DNA from: Algoriphagus sp.
GTDB lineage: Bacteria > Bacteroidota > Bacteroidia > Cytophagales > Cyclobacteriaceae
Direction: 5' to 3'
Length of the DNA stretch: 64,000 nucleotides
NCBI GenBank assembly: GCA_018336015.1
Contig: JAGXQZ010000051.1
Span: 1-64,000, forward strand
Shown here: piece after piece, positions 30,574-41,100 of the stretch
How the letters are laid out: each line of letters starts with the position of its first letter
Numbering within the stretch: the stretch's first letter is position 1
Notes under the pieces: model-generated
Told to the model about the DNA's origin: nothing
Database searches by the model: none
What the model saw: only the letters and a program-made list of their open reading frames with translations
Made by a program: the position numbers and the translations under genes

Positions 30574-32433
30574 ATGTCTGACAAACTCGACCTTCAAAGT
30601 CCCGATCTGGTCAACCAAAATATCGAAAAACTCGCCGCTCTTTTCCCCAACTGTGTCACCGAAGGCCCTCAGGGCAAGTCCATCGACTTCGACCTGCTTC
30701 GACAGGAACTCAGTCATCAGGTAGTCGAGGGAACCAAGGAACGCTACCGCTTGGAATGGCCAGGGAAAAAGGAAGCCATCGTCACCGCCAACCTACCCAC
30801 CACCAAAACCCTCCGCCCGGTACGCGAGGACTCTGTGGACTTCGATACTACCGAGAACCTATACATCGAAGGAGACAACCTGGAAGTCCTCAAACTACTC
30901 CAGGAATCCTACTTGGGCAAGATCAAAATGATCTATATCGATCCTCCCTATAACACGGGTAAGGACTTTGTCTACAAAGACAATTTCACCAAGGTTGAAC
31001 AAGAAGAACTTCTGGAAAGTGGTCAGAAAGACGAATATAATCATCGCTTAGTTGCTAATCCAGAAACAGCCGGTAGATATCATTCAGATTGGCTTAGCAT
31101 GATGTATCCACGGCTGAAATTGGCAAGAAACCTATTGAAAGAAGATGGAGTAATTTTTATTTCTATAGATGATAATGAGGTAGATAGTTTAGAAAAAATC
31201 TGTAAAGAGATTTTTGGAGAAATAAATTTTATTTCAAAGTTGGTCTGGAAAAAACGAGTTTCACCTGCAAATGATTCTCAATGGTTTAGTAGTGACCACG
31301 AATATTTGGTTGTTTTAGCTAAGAATAAAGATCTCTGGTATCCAAACAGATTAGAAAGAAATGAAAAACAGAATTCCTATTATACTAACCCTGACAATGA
31401 CCCGAGGGGACCATGGAATTCGGCAGCATATACATGCAATAAAAACAAAGACGAGAGGCCAAATCTTTATTATCCAATAATTAATCCAACAACCGGGGAA
31501 GAAATTTGGCCGAAAGAAACTGCTGTTTGGGCTTATTCAAAAGAAACACATGCCGAGCATTTGAAAGAAAATTTGCTCTATTGGGGTTCAGATGGAAAAA
31601 GTAAGTCTCCGCGAAAAAAACAATTTTTGACCGAGGCAAAAAGGGTAGTCCAAAGGTCAATTTTGGATTACTCAGAAGTTGGAAGCACGCAATCCGCTAC
31701 ATTAGAATTTCTTAAATTATTTGACCACAATTATTTCACCTACACTAAACCAATTGAACTTATCAAGAGAGCCATTATTTTATCTACATCAGAAGACGAT
31801 TTGGTTCTTGATTTCTTTTCAGGTTCTGGAACATTTGCACACTCTTTATTTGAGGTTAATGCCCATGATAACGGGAAAAGAAAATTTCTTTTGGTTCAAA
31901 TTCCTGAAAATGTTGGCGAAAAATCTCAGGCGTATAAGGACGGATATCTTTCCATCTGTGATATAGCCAAAGAACGAATCAGACGAGCTGCAAAGAAGGT
32001 CAAGGAAGAAACAGGAGCGGATATCGATTATGGCTTCCGGGTCTATCGTCTGGATTCAAGCAATATGCAGGATGTGTACTATCGCCCTCAGGATATGGAG
32101 CAAGGTACACTCGACCTATTTGCAGATCATATCAAGCCTGAACGGACTGCAGATGACCTACTTGCACAGGTAATGCTGGACTGGGGTCTCCCACTTTCCC
32201 TGAAGATCGAGCAGAAATACATCTCTGGAAAGAAGGTCTTCCAAGTGGCCGGAAACTCTCTCATGGCCTGCTTCGACTCAGGCATTGATGAGGCCTTTGC
32301 CAAGGAAATCTCCTCTGATAAGCCACTTCGCATCGTGTTCCGGGATGCCTCCTTCCGCAGCGATACCGCCAAGGAGAATGTCAAACAACTACTCAAACAA
32401 CTCAGTCCGGAAACGGAGATGAAGGTGATTTAA
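30574..32433 (+). CDS. Type III restriction-modification methyltransferase (Mod-like)
   Basis: A 619-residue beta-class adenine-N6 methyltransferase. Motif IV DPPYNTG (123-129) precedes motif I DFFSGSGT (413-420), with the target-recognition region between them. Mod proteins recognise the site for both modification and cleavage. The first ~140 and last ~150 codons are GC-rich while the middle (about 31030-31940) is AT-rich, which suggests replacement of the specificity segment. First gene of the long operon; the next starts 5 nt after its stop. Confidence 0.92.
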   Translation: MSDKLDLQSPDLVNQNIEKLAALFPNCVTEGPQGKSIDFDLLRQELSHQVVEGTKERYRLEWPGKKEAIVTANLPTTKTLRPVREDSVDFDTTENLYIEGDNLEVLKLLQESYLGKIKMIYIDPPYNTGKDFVYKDNFTKVEQEELLESGQKDEYNHRLVANPETAGRYHSDWLSMMYPRLKLARNLLKEDGVIFISIDDNEVDSLEKICKEIFGEINFISKLVWKKRVSPANDSQWFSSDHEYLVVLAKNKDLWYPNRLERNEKQNSYYTNPDNDPRGPWNSAAYTCNKNKDERPNLYYPIINPTTGEEIWPKETAVWAYSKETHAEHLKENLLYWGSDGKSKSPRKKQFLTEAKRVVQRSILDYSEVGSTQSATLEFLKLFDHNYFTYTKPIELIKRAIILSTSEDDLVLDFFSGSGTFAHSLFEVNAHDNGKRKFLLVQIPENVGEKSQAYKDGYLSICDIAKERIRRAAKKVKEETGADIDYGFRVYRLDSSNMQDVYYRPQDMEQGTLDLFADHIKPERTADDLLAQVMLDWGLPLSLKIEQKYISGKKVFQVAGNSLMACFDSGIDEAFAKEISSDKPLRIVFRDASFRSDTAKENVKQLLKQLSPETEMKVI

Positions 32434-32438
32434 TATTT

Positions 32439-34328
32439 ATGGAGGAATATAGTGCTAAAGACTTATTCGACTTACTCAATCAGCAGGACGAATGTGATTG
32501 GATTGAAGCCAAAGGAGGTAAAGAAAGCTCTCACTCCGTTATGGAAACTGTCTGCGCCTTTGCAAATGAACCAGGCTTAGGGGGTGGTTATATTATTTTG
32601 GGTATTGCGGAAGACAAAACCACCTTGTTTCCCCAATACAAATCGGTAAACATTGATGATCCTGACAAATCTCAACGAGACTTTGTTACCCAATGCAGTT
32701 CCATGTTCAATATTCCGATCCGACCAAAAGTCAGTGTGGAGACCGTATATGGAAACACGGTGGTCAAAATCAAAGTTGATGAACTTCCTGCTAATCAAAA
32801 GCCACTTTTTTTTAAGAATGAAGGACTGCCTCATGGAGCATATCGTAGAGTAGGACCCACTGACCAAAAGTGTACAGAGGATGATTTGAGAATTTTCTAC
32901 ACTGATTTTAAAAGTTACGACACTACCCCAGTTCCAGGCACCTCCCTTAATGATGTCGACGAACATGCCTTAAAGCGCTACCGAAGCCTCCGAGAAAAAG
33001 TCAATCCTACTGCAGAAGAACTCAGCTATGATGATCAAGAACTTCTCGAATCATTAGGATGTCTGAACAAACAGAATAAAAACGAGCTGAATTTAGCAGG
33101 GCTTGTGCTTTTTGGAACTTCCAAGGCTCTTCGTTCCAACTTTCCTATGATTCGAGTGGATTACATTAGAGTCCCCGGAAATCAATGGGTAGAAGACCCA
33201 GACAATCGCTTTACTACGATTGATATGCGAGGCCCATTACTCACGCTTCTTTTCCGGTTGATTGATGCCATAAATGCCGATTTACCGAAAGGGTTTTTGC
33301 TTTCTGATGATAGCCTTCAGGCTAACTCCATCGGGTTACCTACCAAAGCCTTACGAGAAGCGATAGTAAATGCCATCATGCACCGATCCTATCGTGAGCA
33401 TAGACCGATACAAGTTATCAGGTATGACAATCGGATTGAAATCAGGAATCCTGGCTATTCTTTGAAGGCAGAAGACAGGTTGGGAGAGCCTGGAAGCGAA
33501 GCCCGTAACCCGTTTATTGCTACTGTTTTTCACGAAACTAACCTTGCTGAAACGAAGGGGTCCGGTATTCGCGCAATGCGGAAATTGATGGACCGAGCTC
33601 ATTTGGCTCCACCCACCTTTGAATCAGACAGAGAAAGTAACGAATTTGTAACCAGACTTTTACTTCATCACTTTTTGGATGAAAGAGACCTCAAATGGCT
33701 TGTTCAGTTTGAGGAGTTCAATCTTTCTGATAGCCAAAAACAGGCACTCATTTTTGTCAGAGAAGTGGGCGCAATCGACAATCATACCCATAGGCAGATG
33801 TCCAATATGGAGGTAAGCAAAGCGAGTTATGAATTGAGACAACTCAAGAGCTTCGATCTTTTGGAGCCTAAGGGAAAAGGAAAAGCGACCTATTATGTTG
33901 CAGGCAAGCTTCTGAAATCCAAAAACCATGAACCAGCCTTGACAGAAGTAATAGATGCTCCTTCTTCAGTAAAGGATTTAAGTACACCAGTTCAGGATTT
34001 AAGTACACCAGTTCAAGATTTAAGTACACCAGTTCAAGATTTAAGTACACCACCTCCTATTGAAGAAGACCTTCAAAAACAAATTGATCTCTTAAACCAA
34101 AGGGAACATAATACAGAGAAAGTAAAAGATATTATCAGAAAAATATGTCAACAGGGGTCGGTCAAAGCCATTCATATCGCCCAGTTATTAGGTAAACGCG
34201 AAGACTACATCAAGAAGAAGTATTTGAGTGAAATGATCAAATCAGGAGAGTTAGAATACCTCTATCCAGAAATGATCAACCATCCTGAACAAGCCTATTT
34301 AACGGCGAAAAAATTCAACAGTCAATAG
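32439..34328 (+). CDS. AlbA_2-domain ATP-binding protein with tandem repeats
   Basis: A 629-residue protein. Residues 1-150 are a Schlafen AlbA_2 putative nucleic-acid-binding domain (DWIEAKGG, GGGYIILGIAED, GAYRRVGPT). Residues about 290-400 are a GHKL-like ATP-binding region (LREAIVNAIMHRSY, RIEIRNPG, GSGIRAMRKLM). A winged-helix region follows (about 425-495), then four copies of a 7-residue DLSTPVQ repeat (511-538) and a C-terminal HTH-like domain. Such proteins accompany restriction systems and are often regarded as regulators or sensors. It starts 5 nt after Mod. Confidence 0.85.
   Translation: MEEYSAKDLFDLLNQQDECDWIEAKGGKESSHSVMETVCAFANEPGLGGGYIILGIAEDKTTLFPQYKSVNIDDPDKSQRDFVTQCSSMFNIPIRPKVSVETVYGNTVVKIKVDELPANQKPLFFKNEGLPHGAYRRVGPTDQKCTEDDLRIFYTDFKSYDTTPVPGTSLNDVDEHALKRYRSLREKVNPTAEELSYDDQELLESLGCLNKQNKNELNLAGLVLFGTSKALRSNFPMIRVDYIRVPGNQWVEDPDNRFTTIDMRGPLLTLLFRLIDAINADLPKGFLLSDDSLQANSIGLPTKALREAIVNAIMHRSYREHRPIQVIRYDNRIEIRNPGYSLKAEDRLGEPGSEARNPFIATVFHETNLAETKGSGIRAMRKLMDRAHLAPPTFESDRESNEFVTRLLLHHFLDERDLKWLVQFEEFNLSDSQKQALIFVREVGAIDNHTHRQMSNMEVSKASYELRQLKSFDLLEPKGKGKATYYVAGKLLKSKNHEPALTEVIDAPSSVKDLSTPVQDLSTPVQDLSTPVQDLSTPPPIEEDLQKQIDLLNQREHNTEKVKDIIRKICQQGSVKAIHIAQLLGKREDYIKKKYLSEMIKSGELEYLYPEMINHPEQAYLTAKKFNSQ
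33969..34052 (+). repeat. Four 21-bp tandem repeats inside the AlbA_2 gene
   Basis: Units at 33969-33989, 33990-34010, 34011-34031 and 34032-34052 share GATTTAAGTACACCA at exact 21-nt spacing and encode seven residues each. Neighbouring units differ by one to a few bases, a minisatellite prone to gain or loss of units without frameshift. Confidence 0.95.
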
Positions 34329-34354
34329 ATTAAAATCAAAAACTGAAAACTCAG

Positions 34355-35257
34355 ATGAATCTACTTTCCGGTCGATACTTTCAAAATCTGGCAACAACTA
34401 TTGCTGTAGGTCGGGGAAGTTTTGAATTTTCAGTTAGCAATACCTCCCTCACTTCCCGTCAGTTTAGCGCATCCTGGCAGGTTTTCTCTTTTTCTACGGT
34501 TCAGGTTAGTGGTTATTCTTATTCTTTGAAACAAAGGATTGTTCATACTGATCTTCACAAGTTTTCTTTAAGAACTATTGAAAGAACTGTTCTTAGTGCA
34601 CCACCTCCTTTCCTTAGTACACCAGTTCACCCGCTTAGTGCACCACCTTCGAGGTTTAGTACACCAGTTCAAGTTTCTTTAAATACACTACCTCGAGGAT
34701 TTAAACACACCAGCTACAAGTCAACTGCCGATCTTGACCTATCCAATCAGGAATTTAAAAGTTCGAATCAAAAGCACTCTTTTTCAAATGAAAGAGATCG
34801 AGGTATTGGTGAAAATTTTCTAAGAATTAATAAGACCGAGAAGCAAGACGATTCTCCTGCCCCCACATTCGAGACAGATGAACAAACATACGCCTTGGTC
34901 ACACTTCCTGAAAAAAGCTTGGTAAGTAACACAGCCGGTAACGAAGCTAAAATACACTTATTCAACACATTAGAATATCTGATCACCTTTGGTAACGGAG
35001 CTCGGGATGGGGCTTCGATCATCCACGATGAGGTTCACGATCGGGTAAAAGAGATGCTTGCCCTACTATTGGAAAGGAAAAAGCGTTCAGAGCCATTTGA
35101 ACTGATGGGATTTAGCAATCAAACCAAGAACAGAGAACGATACTTAGATCAATTGATCCATTACGCCTGGGTGCAAAAAGAACATGAAGAAGGTACCCAT
35201 CCCGGAAAACGGTATTATACCAGTGAAAGTAGTAAGAGAATTTTAGAATTGATGTAA
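34355..35257 (+). CDS. Repeat-containing protein with a C-terminus like an AlbA_2/ATP-binding protein
   Basis: A 300-residue frame. Residues 1-75 are Ser/Phe-rich and of unusual composition; residues 80-122 are six degenerate copies of the 21-bp repeat found in the previous gene. Residues about 170-300 look like the tail of a GHKL-type AlbA_2 protein (APTFETDEQTYALVTLP) followed by a helical winged-helix segment. The N-terminal domains of that family are missing, so this is either a decayed, re-joined duplicate or a chimeric gene. It lies between co-directional genes, 26 and 83 nt away. Confidence 0.55.
   Translation: MNLLSGRYFQNLATTIAVGRGSFEFSVSNTSLTSRQFSASWQVFSFSTVQVSGYSYSLKQRIVHTDLHKFSLRTIERTVLSAPPPFLSTPVHPLSAPPSRFSTPVQVSLNTLPRGFKHTSYKSTADLDLSNQEFKSSNQKHSFSNERDRGIGENFLRINKTEKQDDSPAPTFETDEQTYALVTLPEKSLVSNTAGNEAKIHLFNTLEYLITFGNGARDGASIIHDEVHDRVKEMLALLLERKKRSEPFELMGFSNQTKNRERYLDQLIHYAWVQKEHEEGTHPGKRYYTSESSKRILELM
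34592..34720 (+). repeat. Six degenerate copies of the same 21-bp repeat
   Basis: Units begin at 34592, 34613, 34634, 34655, 34676 (24 nt) and 34700. They share the core TTAGTACACCA or TTAGTGCACCACCT and keep the 21-nt period of the array at 33969-34052 in the neighbouring gene. Confidence 0.85.
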
Positions 35258-35340
35258 ATGAAATTTCAAACACAAAAACGTCAAAAAATTCAGTCCAGAG
35301 CCGGAGATGAATGTGATAAGATTATAATCCAGTTTGATTT

Positions 35341-38139
35341 ATGAATCCAATAGACCCAGAAATTGAGCAAATAGCCCAAATTATTAAGCACCATCGAAAG
35401 CTGGAAACGAAGCAGCTCACACGGCCGGATAAAAACCTGGCTGTAGCACTGTCTAATGTGTACTATTTCGGTGAAAACAAAAAAATATGGATCACCCCAA
35501 AGGAAAATTTGGGAGGAACTCATAGGCAAACCGATATCACGGGATTTACAACTGCTCCAATTTCAGGGGGTCAAACCACCTTGTCCGGGGATGGAGATGT
35601 GGTTTATAAAAACTCCAAGTTGGCTGAAGTTCTGATTCGCAATTTTTCCGGCAAGCATTTGGTTCCGACTCCATTGGGGGAAAAGGAAATTGAGATTTTT
35701 AACTTCACCCATTATTCTCCCAACCCACACCATTCAGAAGCTTCCGATTTGGTATTCAACCTGCAAGAAGACAGGTCATTCAAATTCAATTCTTTATCAA
35801 TCATTCTGGACGGGATTTCAAAACTTGAAGAAGAAATCCAATCCATTGAGCAGGACCAGAAAAGGCTAAAGGAGGATGATTTAGAAGAACTACTTCTGAT
35901 CACACAAAGACTCGAAAAAACAAAAAAAAGGCAGGAAGAACTGGTAAGAGAAGCCCAACAGTTTATCCGGGTTAGTGCTCAGCTCAGACATCAACCGATT
36001 CTTGATCCTTGGCAAGAGTTGATCAAACGATCCAATGTGTTTTCCGGAACCATGGCAATAGATGGAGGTCCGGGCACAGGAAAAACCACTTCTCTCATTC
36101 AGCGAATCAAATTCCTGACAGATCGACAAGCTATGTTGGGTATTTCAGGCACCGGAAAAGAGGAAGAGGGTTATCTCCAAAACACAAGCCCAGCCCGAAT
36201 TGAAGCGCTATTTGGCAGGGAGAATAATTGGGCCTTTTTTACGCCAAACGAATTGCTGAAACTCTTCCTCAAAAACAGCATGAGTGAAGAGGGATTGTTG
36301 GTCGATGATTCCAAAGTCCTTATTTGGAAGGATCATCTGGATGTTTTGATGAGGCAATATCGCCTGGTCAATCCTGAAACTCAGAACCCTTTCCTTATTC
36401 TAAGAAAAGACCGCGATAAAGAACTACTTCCGCATGACGCAGAGGCCTTGAACCAAATTGTTACAGCTTTCAGAACACATTTTTCAGGACAAATAGTCAA
36501 TAGATTAAACCGTGTTTCTTCTATTGATGTAAGTCGATTCAAATGGAAAAACATAGCCCTTTCCATTCAGAACTACATCAAAAAGGACAATAAAGAATAC
36601 TCACCTGAAGACTTAATTCGACTCTTTTTTAACCTTCAAGAAACCTATGAAAAAGAGGTAAAGGAGCTCACGGGTGAATTCTCTGAGATTCTGAATAAAT
36701 CTGCGGCACGTCTCCTCAAACTTCTTCAATCGAATCCGGAGTTTAAGACAAAAACTTTTGCCTTTGCAGAGGAGTGGAAACGTAACACGAACTCTACGGA
36801 CGAAACCGAAGAAGAGCTTGAAGACGAAGACTTGGAGGATAATTCCTCTGACTTGGAAACTTTTTTATATGGCAAATTCAAGGTTTTAATAAAAAATACA
36901 GCGCTTTCGAGCTATGACTTTTCTATATCTATCAGTAAAAAATTTAGAGAATTTGCAGCTATCATAAAGCCTTACGAGGATTTTGAATCCTTTGAGGAGT
37001 TCGACAGAATCGGTCAGTTGGCATACTTTTCTAAGTATTTCGCCCTTTCAGTTCGTGGATTAGCCGCCAATATGGTGGTGGAAATTCCCCGGGCTTACAA
37101 ATCATTTAGAAAAGCAGAGCTTGACTCCAAAGTCCATCCATGGAATTTTGACTTACTTCATTATTTGGTTGAAGACGAGGGAAGCAAAAAGCGGATTCAT
37201 CCTGACGAGCAGGCTTTCCTAATTTATTTTATCAATTCATTCATCAAGCTCAGCCACAAAGTTTCTCAACCCAAATCAAAAGAAATAAATCACTCATATT
37301 TTCAAGCTTTCCGCCAAGTGTCCCTCCCGGTTATTGGGGTAGATGAAGCCACAGATTTTCATTTGATTGATCTCTTGGCAATTCACAGTTTGGGCCATGT
37401 GGAGATTTCATCTGTTACCTTCTCTGGAGATATCATGCAGCGACTTACCCAACGAGGTATTCGTTCCTGGGACGAACTTGAAAGATTTATCGATTTCTTC
37501 TATGTCATGCCATTAAAAATTTCCTACCGACAAAGCCCAACTCTTTTGGAAGTGGCCAGTTCGATTTACCAAAAAGCCACAGGGAGATCGGTTCAATACA
37601 AAAGCTTCACAGAACGTGATCCGCTTGAACCCAAGCCTCTTTGGTTTAAGAGTGATCAAGAGGATCAGAAAATCACATGGATCGCGCAACGGATTCAAGA
37701 GATATACTTCGCATATGGTAGCAATACCATTCCTTCTATTGCAATCTTCCTTGCAGATGAGGATCATGAAATTGACAAATTCACCGATAAGCTAAATGAC
37801 ACCGATGAATTGGCAGATCACGGGATTCAGGTTCGTGCATCCAAGGATGGAAAAGTTTTAGACAGTAAAAATGTGGTTAGAGTTTTCCCTATTGAATACA
37901 TCAAAGGCCTTGAATTTGAAGCCGTGTTTTTTCACAACCTTCAGAACCTGACTGAAAGAGGCCAATCCCCTGAAATGGTCATGAAGAACCTATATGTAGG
38001 CCTATCAAGAGCCACATTCTACATGGGAATAACTTCAAAAGTAGAAGGTGAGCAGTTTGAATTTCTAGACAACCTTTTTGAAAGAAAGGCGCTCACTTGG
38101 AATTTGAAAACATTGAAATACAATCAATCTACCGACTAA
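35341..38139 (+). CDS. UvrD-like superfamily 1 helicase
   Basis: A 932-residue protein. Walker A GGPGTGKTT lies at about 243-251 after an N-terminal domain (1-150) and a coiled coil (about 155-215). A Walker B VDEATDF lies near 664, SYRQSPTLLEVA near 727, and the C-terminal UvrD-type YIKGLEFEAVFF near 853 with LYVGLSRA near 884. An acidic linker (about 482-505) interrupts the ATPase core. Related helicases occur in Zorya-like and other defence loci, but not as part of ordinary type III R-M. It starts 83 nt after the repeat protein. Confidence 0.85.
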   Translation: MNPIDPEIEQIAQIIKHHRKLETKQLTRPDKNLAVALSNVYYFGENKKIWITPKENLGGTHRQTDITGFTTAPISGGQTTLSGDGDVVYKNSKLAEVLIRNFSGKHLVPTPLGEKEIEIFNFTHYSPNPHHSEASDLVFNLQEDRSFKFNSLSIILDGISKLEEEIQSIEQDQKRLKEDDLEELLLITQRLEKTKKRQEELVREAQQFIRVSAQLRHQPILDPWQELIKRSNVFSGTMAIDGGPGTGKTTSLIQRIKFLTDRQAMLGISGTGKEEEGYLQNTSPARIEALFGRENNWAFFTPNELLKLFLKNSMSEEGLLVDDSKVLIWKDHLDVLMRQYRLVNPETQNPFLILRKDRDKELLPHDAEALNQIVTAFRTHFSGQIVNRLNRVSSIDVSRFKWKNIALSIQNYIKKDNKEYSPEDLIRLFFNLQETYEKEVKELTGEFSEILNKSAARLLKLLQSNPEFKTKTFAFAEEWKRNTNSTDETEEELEDEDLEDNSSDLETFLYGKFKVLIKNTALSSYDFSISISKKFREFAAIIKPYEDFESFEEFDRIGQLAYFSKYFALSVRGLAANMVVEIPRAYKSFRKAELDSKVHPWNFDLLHYLVEDEGSKKRIHPDEQAFLIYFINSFIKLSHKVSQPKSKEINHSYFQAFRQVSLPVIGVDEATDFHLIDLLAIHSLGHVEISSVTFSGDIMQRLTQRGIRSWDELERFIDFFYVMPLKISYRQSPTLLEVASSIYQKATGRSVQYKSFTERDPLEPKPLWFKSDQEDQKITWIAQRIQEIYFAYGSNTIPSIAIFLADEDHEIDKFTDKLNDTDELADHGIQVRASKDGKVLDSKNVVRVFPIEYIKGLEFEAVFFHNLQNLTERGQSPEMVMKNLYVGLSRATFYMGITSKVEGEQFEFLDNLFERKALTWNLKTLKYNQSTD

Positions 38140-38151
38140 TCCTTTTGTATC

Positions 38152-41100
38152 GTGAAACTTCAATTCAAAGAACAATTTTTCCAGTTACAGGCCGTCAAAT
38201 CGGTGATTGATGTATTTCAAGGCCAGCCCCTGAAATCCAACACCTTCACTCTGGAGCGAAGCAAAGAGCTGATCCGAAAAGCTAAAGAAGCTGCCTTGGG
38301 TACCAAAGGCATTGAATTTGAAAATGACCTAATGGAGGACATTGGCTACCGAAATCCTACCATACAAATCGGCCCTGATGTCGTCCTGGCCAATATTCAG
38401 GAAATCCAGCGAAGAGAAAATCTGATGGAGAGCCCGCAACTTCAGAAGCCGAAAAGCAATCTTGGCTACAACCTGACCATCGAAATGGAAACGGGTACAG
38501 GTAAAACCTATACCTATATCCGAACGATGTATGAGCTCAATAAGCACTATGGCTGGAGTAAATTCATAGTGATTGTTCCTTCTATCGCCATCCGGGAAGG
38601 GGTCTATAAAACATTCCAAGTCACTCAGGATCACTTTCAGGAGCTGTATGGGCACCGAATAGCGCCTTTCATTTACAATTCCTCCCGACCTCAGGATATC
38701 GAAAACTTCGCCTCAGATTCACGGATCTCGGTGATGATTATCAATACCCAAGCATTCAATGCAAGAGGTACTGACTCTCGAAGAATCTATATGGAGTTGG
38801 ATCAGTTTGGTAGTAGGAAACCCATTGAGATTATCTCCCAAACCAACCCTATTCTGATCATTGACGAACCGCAGTCTGTCGAAGGGGAAAAAACCATGGA
38901 CAGCATGCAGGATTTCAATCCTTTGTTCACCCTTCGCTATTCTGCTACTCACAAAACTGAATACAATAAGATCTATAGATTGGATGCCCTCGATGCATAC
39001 AATCAGAAACTGGTCAAGAAAATCCAGGTTAAGGGAATCAATATAAAGGGTTCAACAGGAACGACCGGCTACTTATACCTCGAGCAGATTCAGCTTAGCA
39101 CTACCAAACCACCTCGGGCAGTGGTGGAATGGGAAGTCCGATCTGCAGGCGGACAAGTCAAGCGCAAAAGACAAGCACTCGACAAAGGAGCTAATTTCTT
39201 TGATCTATCTGATGGAATGCCACAATACAAAAACTGGATTCTGACCGAAATCGACGGATATCGCAATCAGATCACTGTCAATGGGATGGTTATCCAGGCG
39301 GGTGAAGCTGTGGGAGATTTGGATGAAAAGACCTTCCGGAGAATTCAGATCCGGGAAACCATTCAGTCTCACTTTCAAAAGGAAAAACTCCTTTTCAAAA
39401 AAGGAATTAAGGTTCTTTCGCTGTTCTTCATCGACTCGGTGGACAAATACCGTGTCTATGACAAAGATGGGAATGAGGAGCTGGGTGAATATGCCAGGAT
39501 TTTCGAGGAGGAATACAACCTTCAGCGCAGTGAATTTCTTGACCTTTTCAATGAGGAATACAATACCTACCTGCACGATACCGATCCGGGAAAATTGAAG
39601 GCCTATATGCCTACCGATTACCTGGACTACCTCAATCGCGATGATGCCAGCAAGGTTCACAATGGATACTTTTCGATCGACAAAAAGAAGAAAATGGTCG
39701 ATCCCACTGTCAAGAGAGGTTCAGACGAATCGGATGATATATCCGCCTATGATTTGATCATGAAGGATAAGGAGCGCTTGTTGAGCTTTGATGAACCTAC
39801 GCGATTTATCTTTTCCCACTCCGCTTTGAAAGAAGGCTGGGACAATCCTAACGTATTTCAGATTTGCGCTCTAAAGCAATCCGATTCTACGGTCAGGAGA
39901 AGACAGGAAGTAGGTCGTGGTATGCGCCTTTGTGTCAATGACCATGGAATCCGTCAAGATTTTGAAACAGTTGGCGATGAAGTCCACGAGCTCAATAAGT
40001 TGACGGTGGTCGCTTCTGAAGCCTATGAGAAATTCGCAAAAGGCCTTCAGGATGAAATTGCGGCTACCCTCAAAGATAGACCGGTAAAAGCGGACGAGCG
40101 ATTCCTGATCGGAAAACTCATTACAGATGGCAAAGGCCTTCAAGTGAGAATCAATGATGATCAAGCCAGAAAGATCAATCGGCTCCTTTACAAAGCAGAT
40201 ATTCTGGATGAAAACGACTCGATTACCAGCATAGGCCGAGAGAAAATCGAAGCGAATCAGATTCCTGTTCCCGAAGAATTGATCCCATTCAAGGAGGATA
40301 TTGTCAAATTGCTGAAGTCAGTGTACAGTAGCGAAGTAATGAAGCCTGAGAATGATCGTGGAATGGTTACGGTCGGGGTCAACAAGAATTTTTATCGGGA
40401 AGAGTTCCGGGCACTTTGGAATAAAATCAATATCAAGAGCATCTACGAGGTTCAGTTCGACTCTGAGAAACTGATCCGAGATTCCAAAATCCGAATCAAT
40501 AAAGACCTGTATATTTCAGATCGGATTTATGAGGTGAAGACAGGTGAATTCAAAGGTGGAGAAAAGTCAGATGTAGAATCCAATTCCGCATTCTCTGACA
40601 CGAATAGAACCCATGGAAAAATCCGCGAGGATATCTACACCAATGCTACTTATGACCTGGTTGGAGAACTGGTTCAGCAGACCAATCTGACCCGGAGAAC
40701 CATTGTGGAAATCCTGAAATCTATCGAACCCCACAAGTTTGTGATGTTCAGGAAAAACCCGGAAGAGTTTATTATGAAGTGCAGTTCCCTGATCAATGAA
40801 GTCAAGGCAAGCTTGATCATTCATAATATTGTGTACCATAAGACAGACGAGAGATATGATGCAGCCACGGTCTTTACCAATGATAAGCAGGCCCTAAGAC
40901 AGTCAGAACAGCTTAAAAAGCACATCTATGACTTCCTGATCTCAGATTCCAAGACCGAGGCTGAATTTGCCAAAAACCTGGAATTGAGCACGGCAGTCAC
41001 GCTATACGCCAAGCTTCCTCAGAGCTTCTATATCACCACACCAATTGCCAGATTCAGTCCGGACTGGGCAATAGTATTTGATAAAGAGCAAACCAAATAT

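Noticed and set aside
33969..34720. CRISPR array
   Set aside because: The repeats are in-frame heptad codons at a 21-nt period with no unique spacers and no cas genes.
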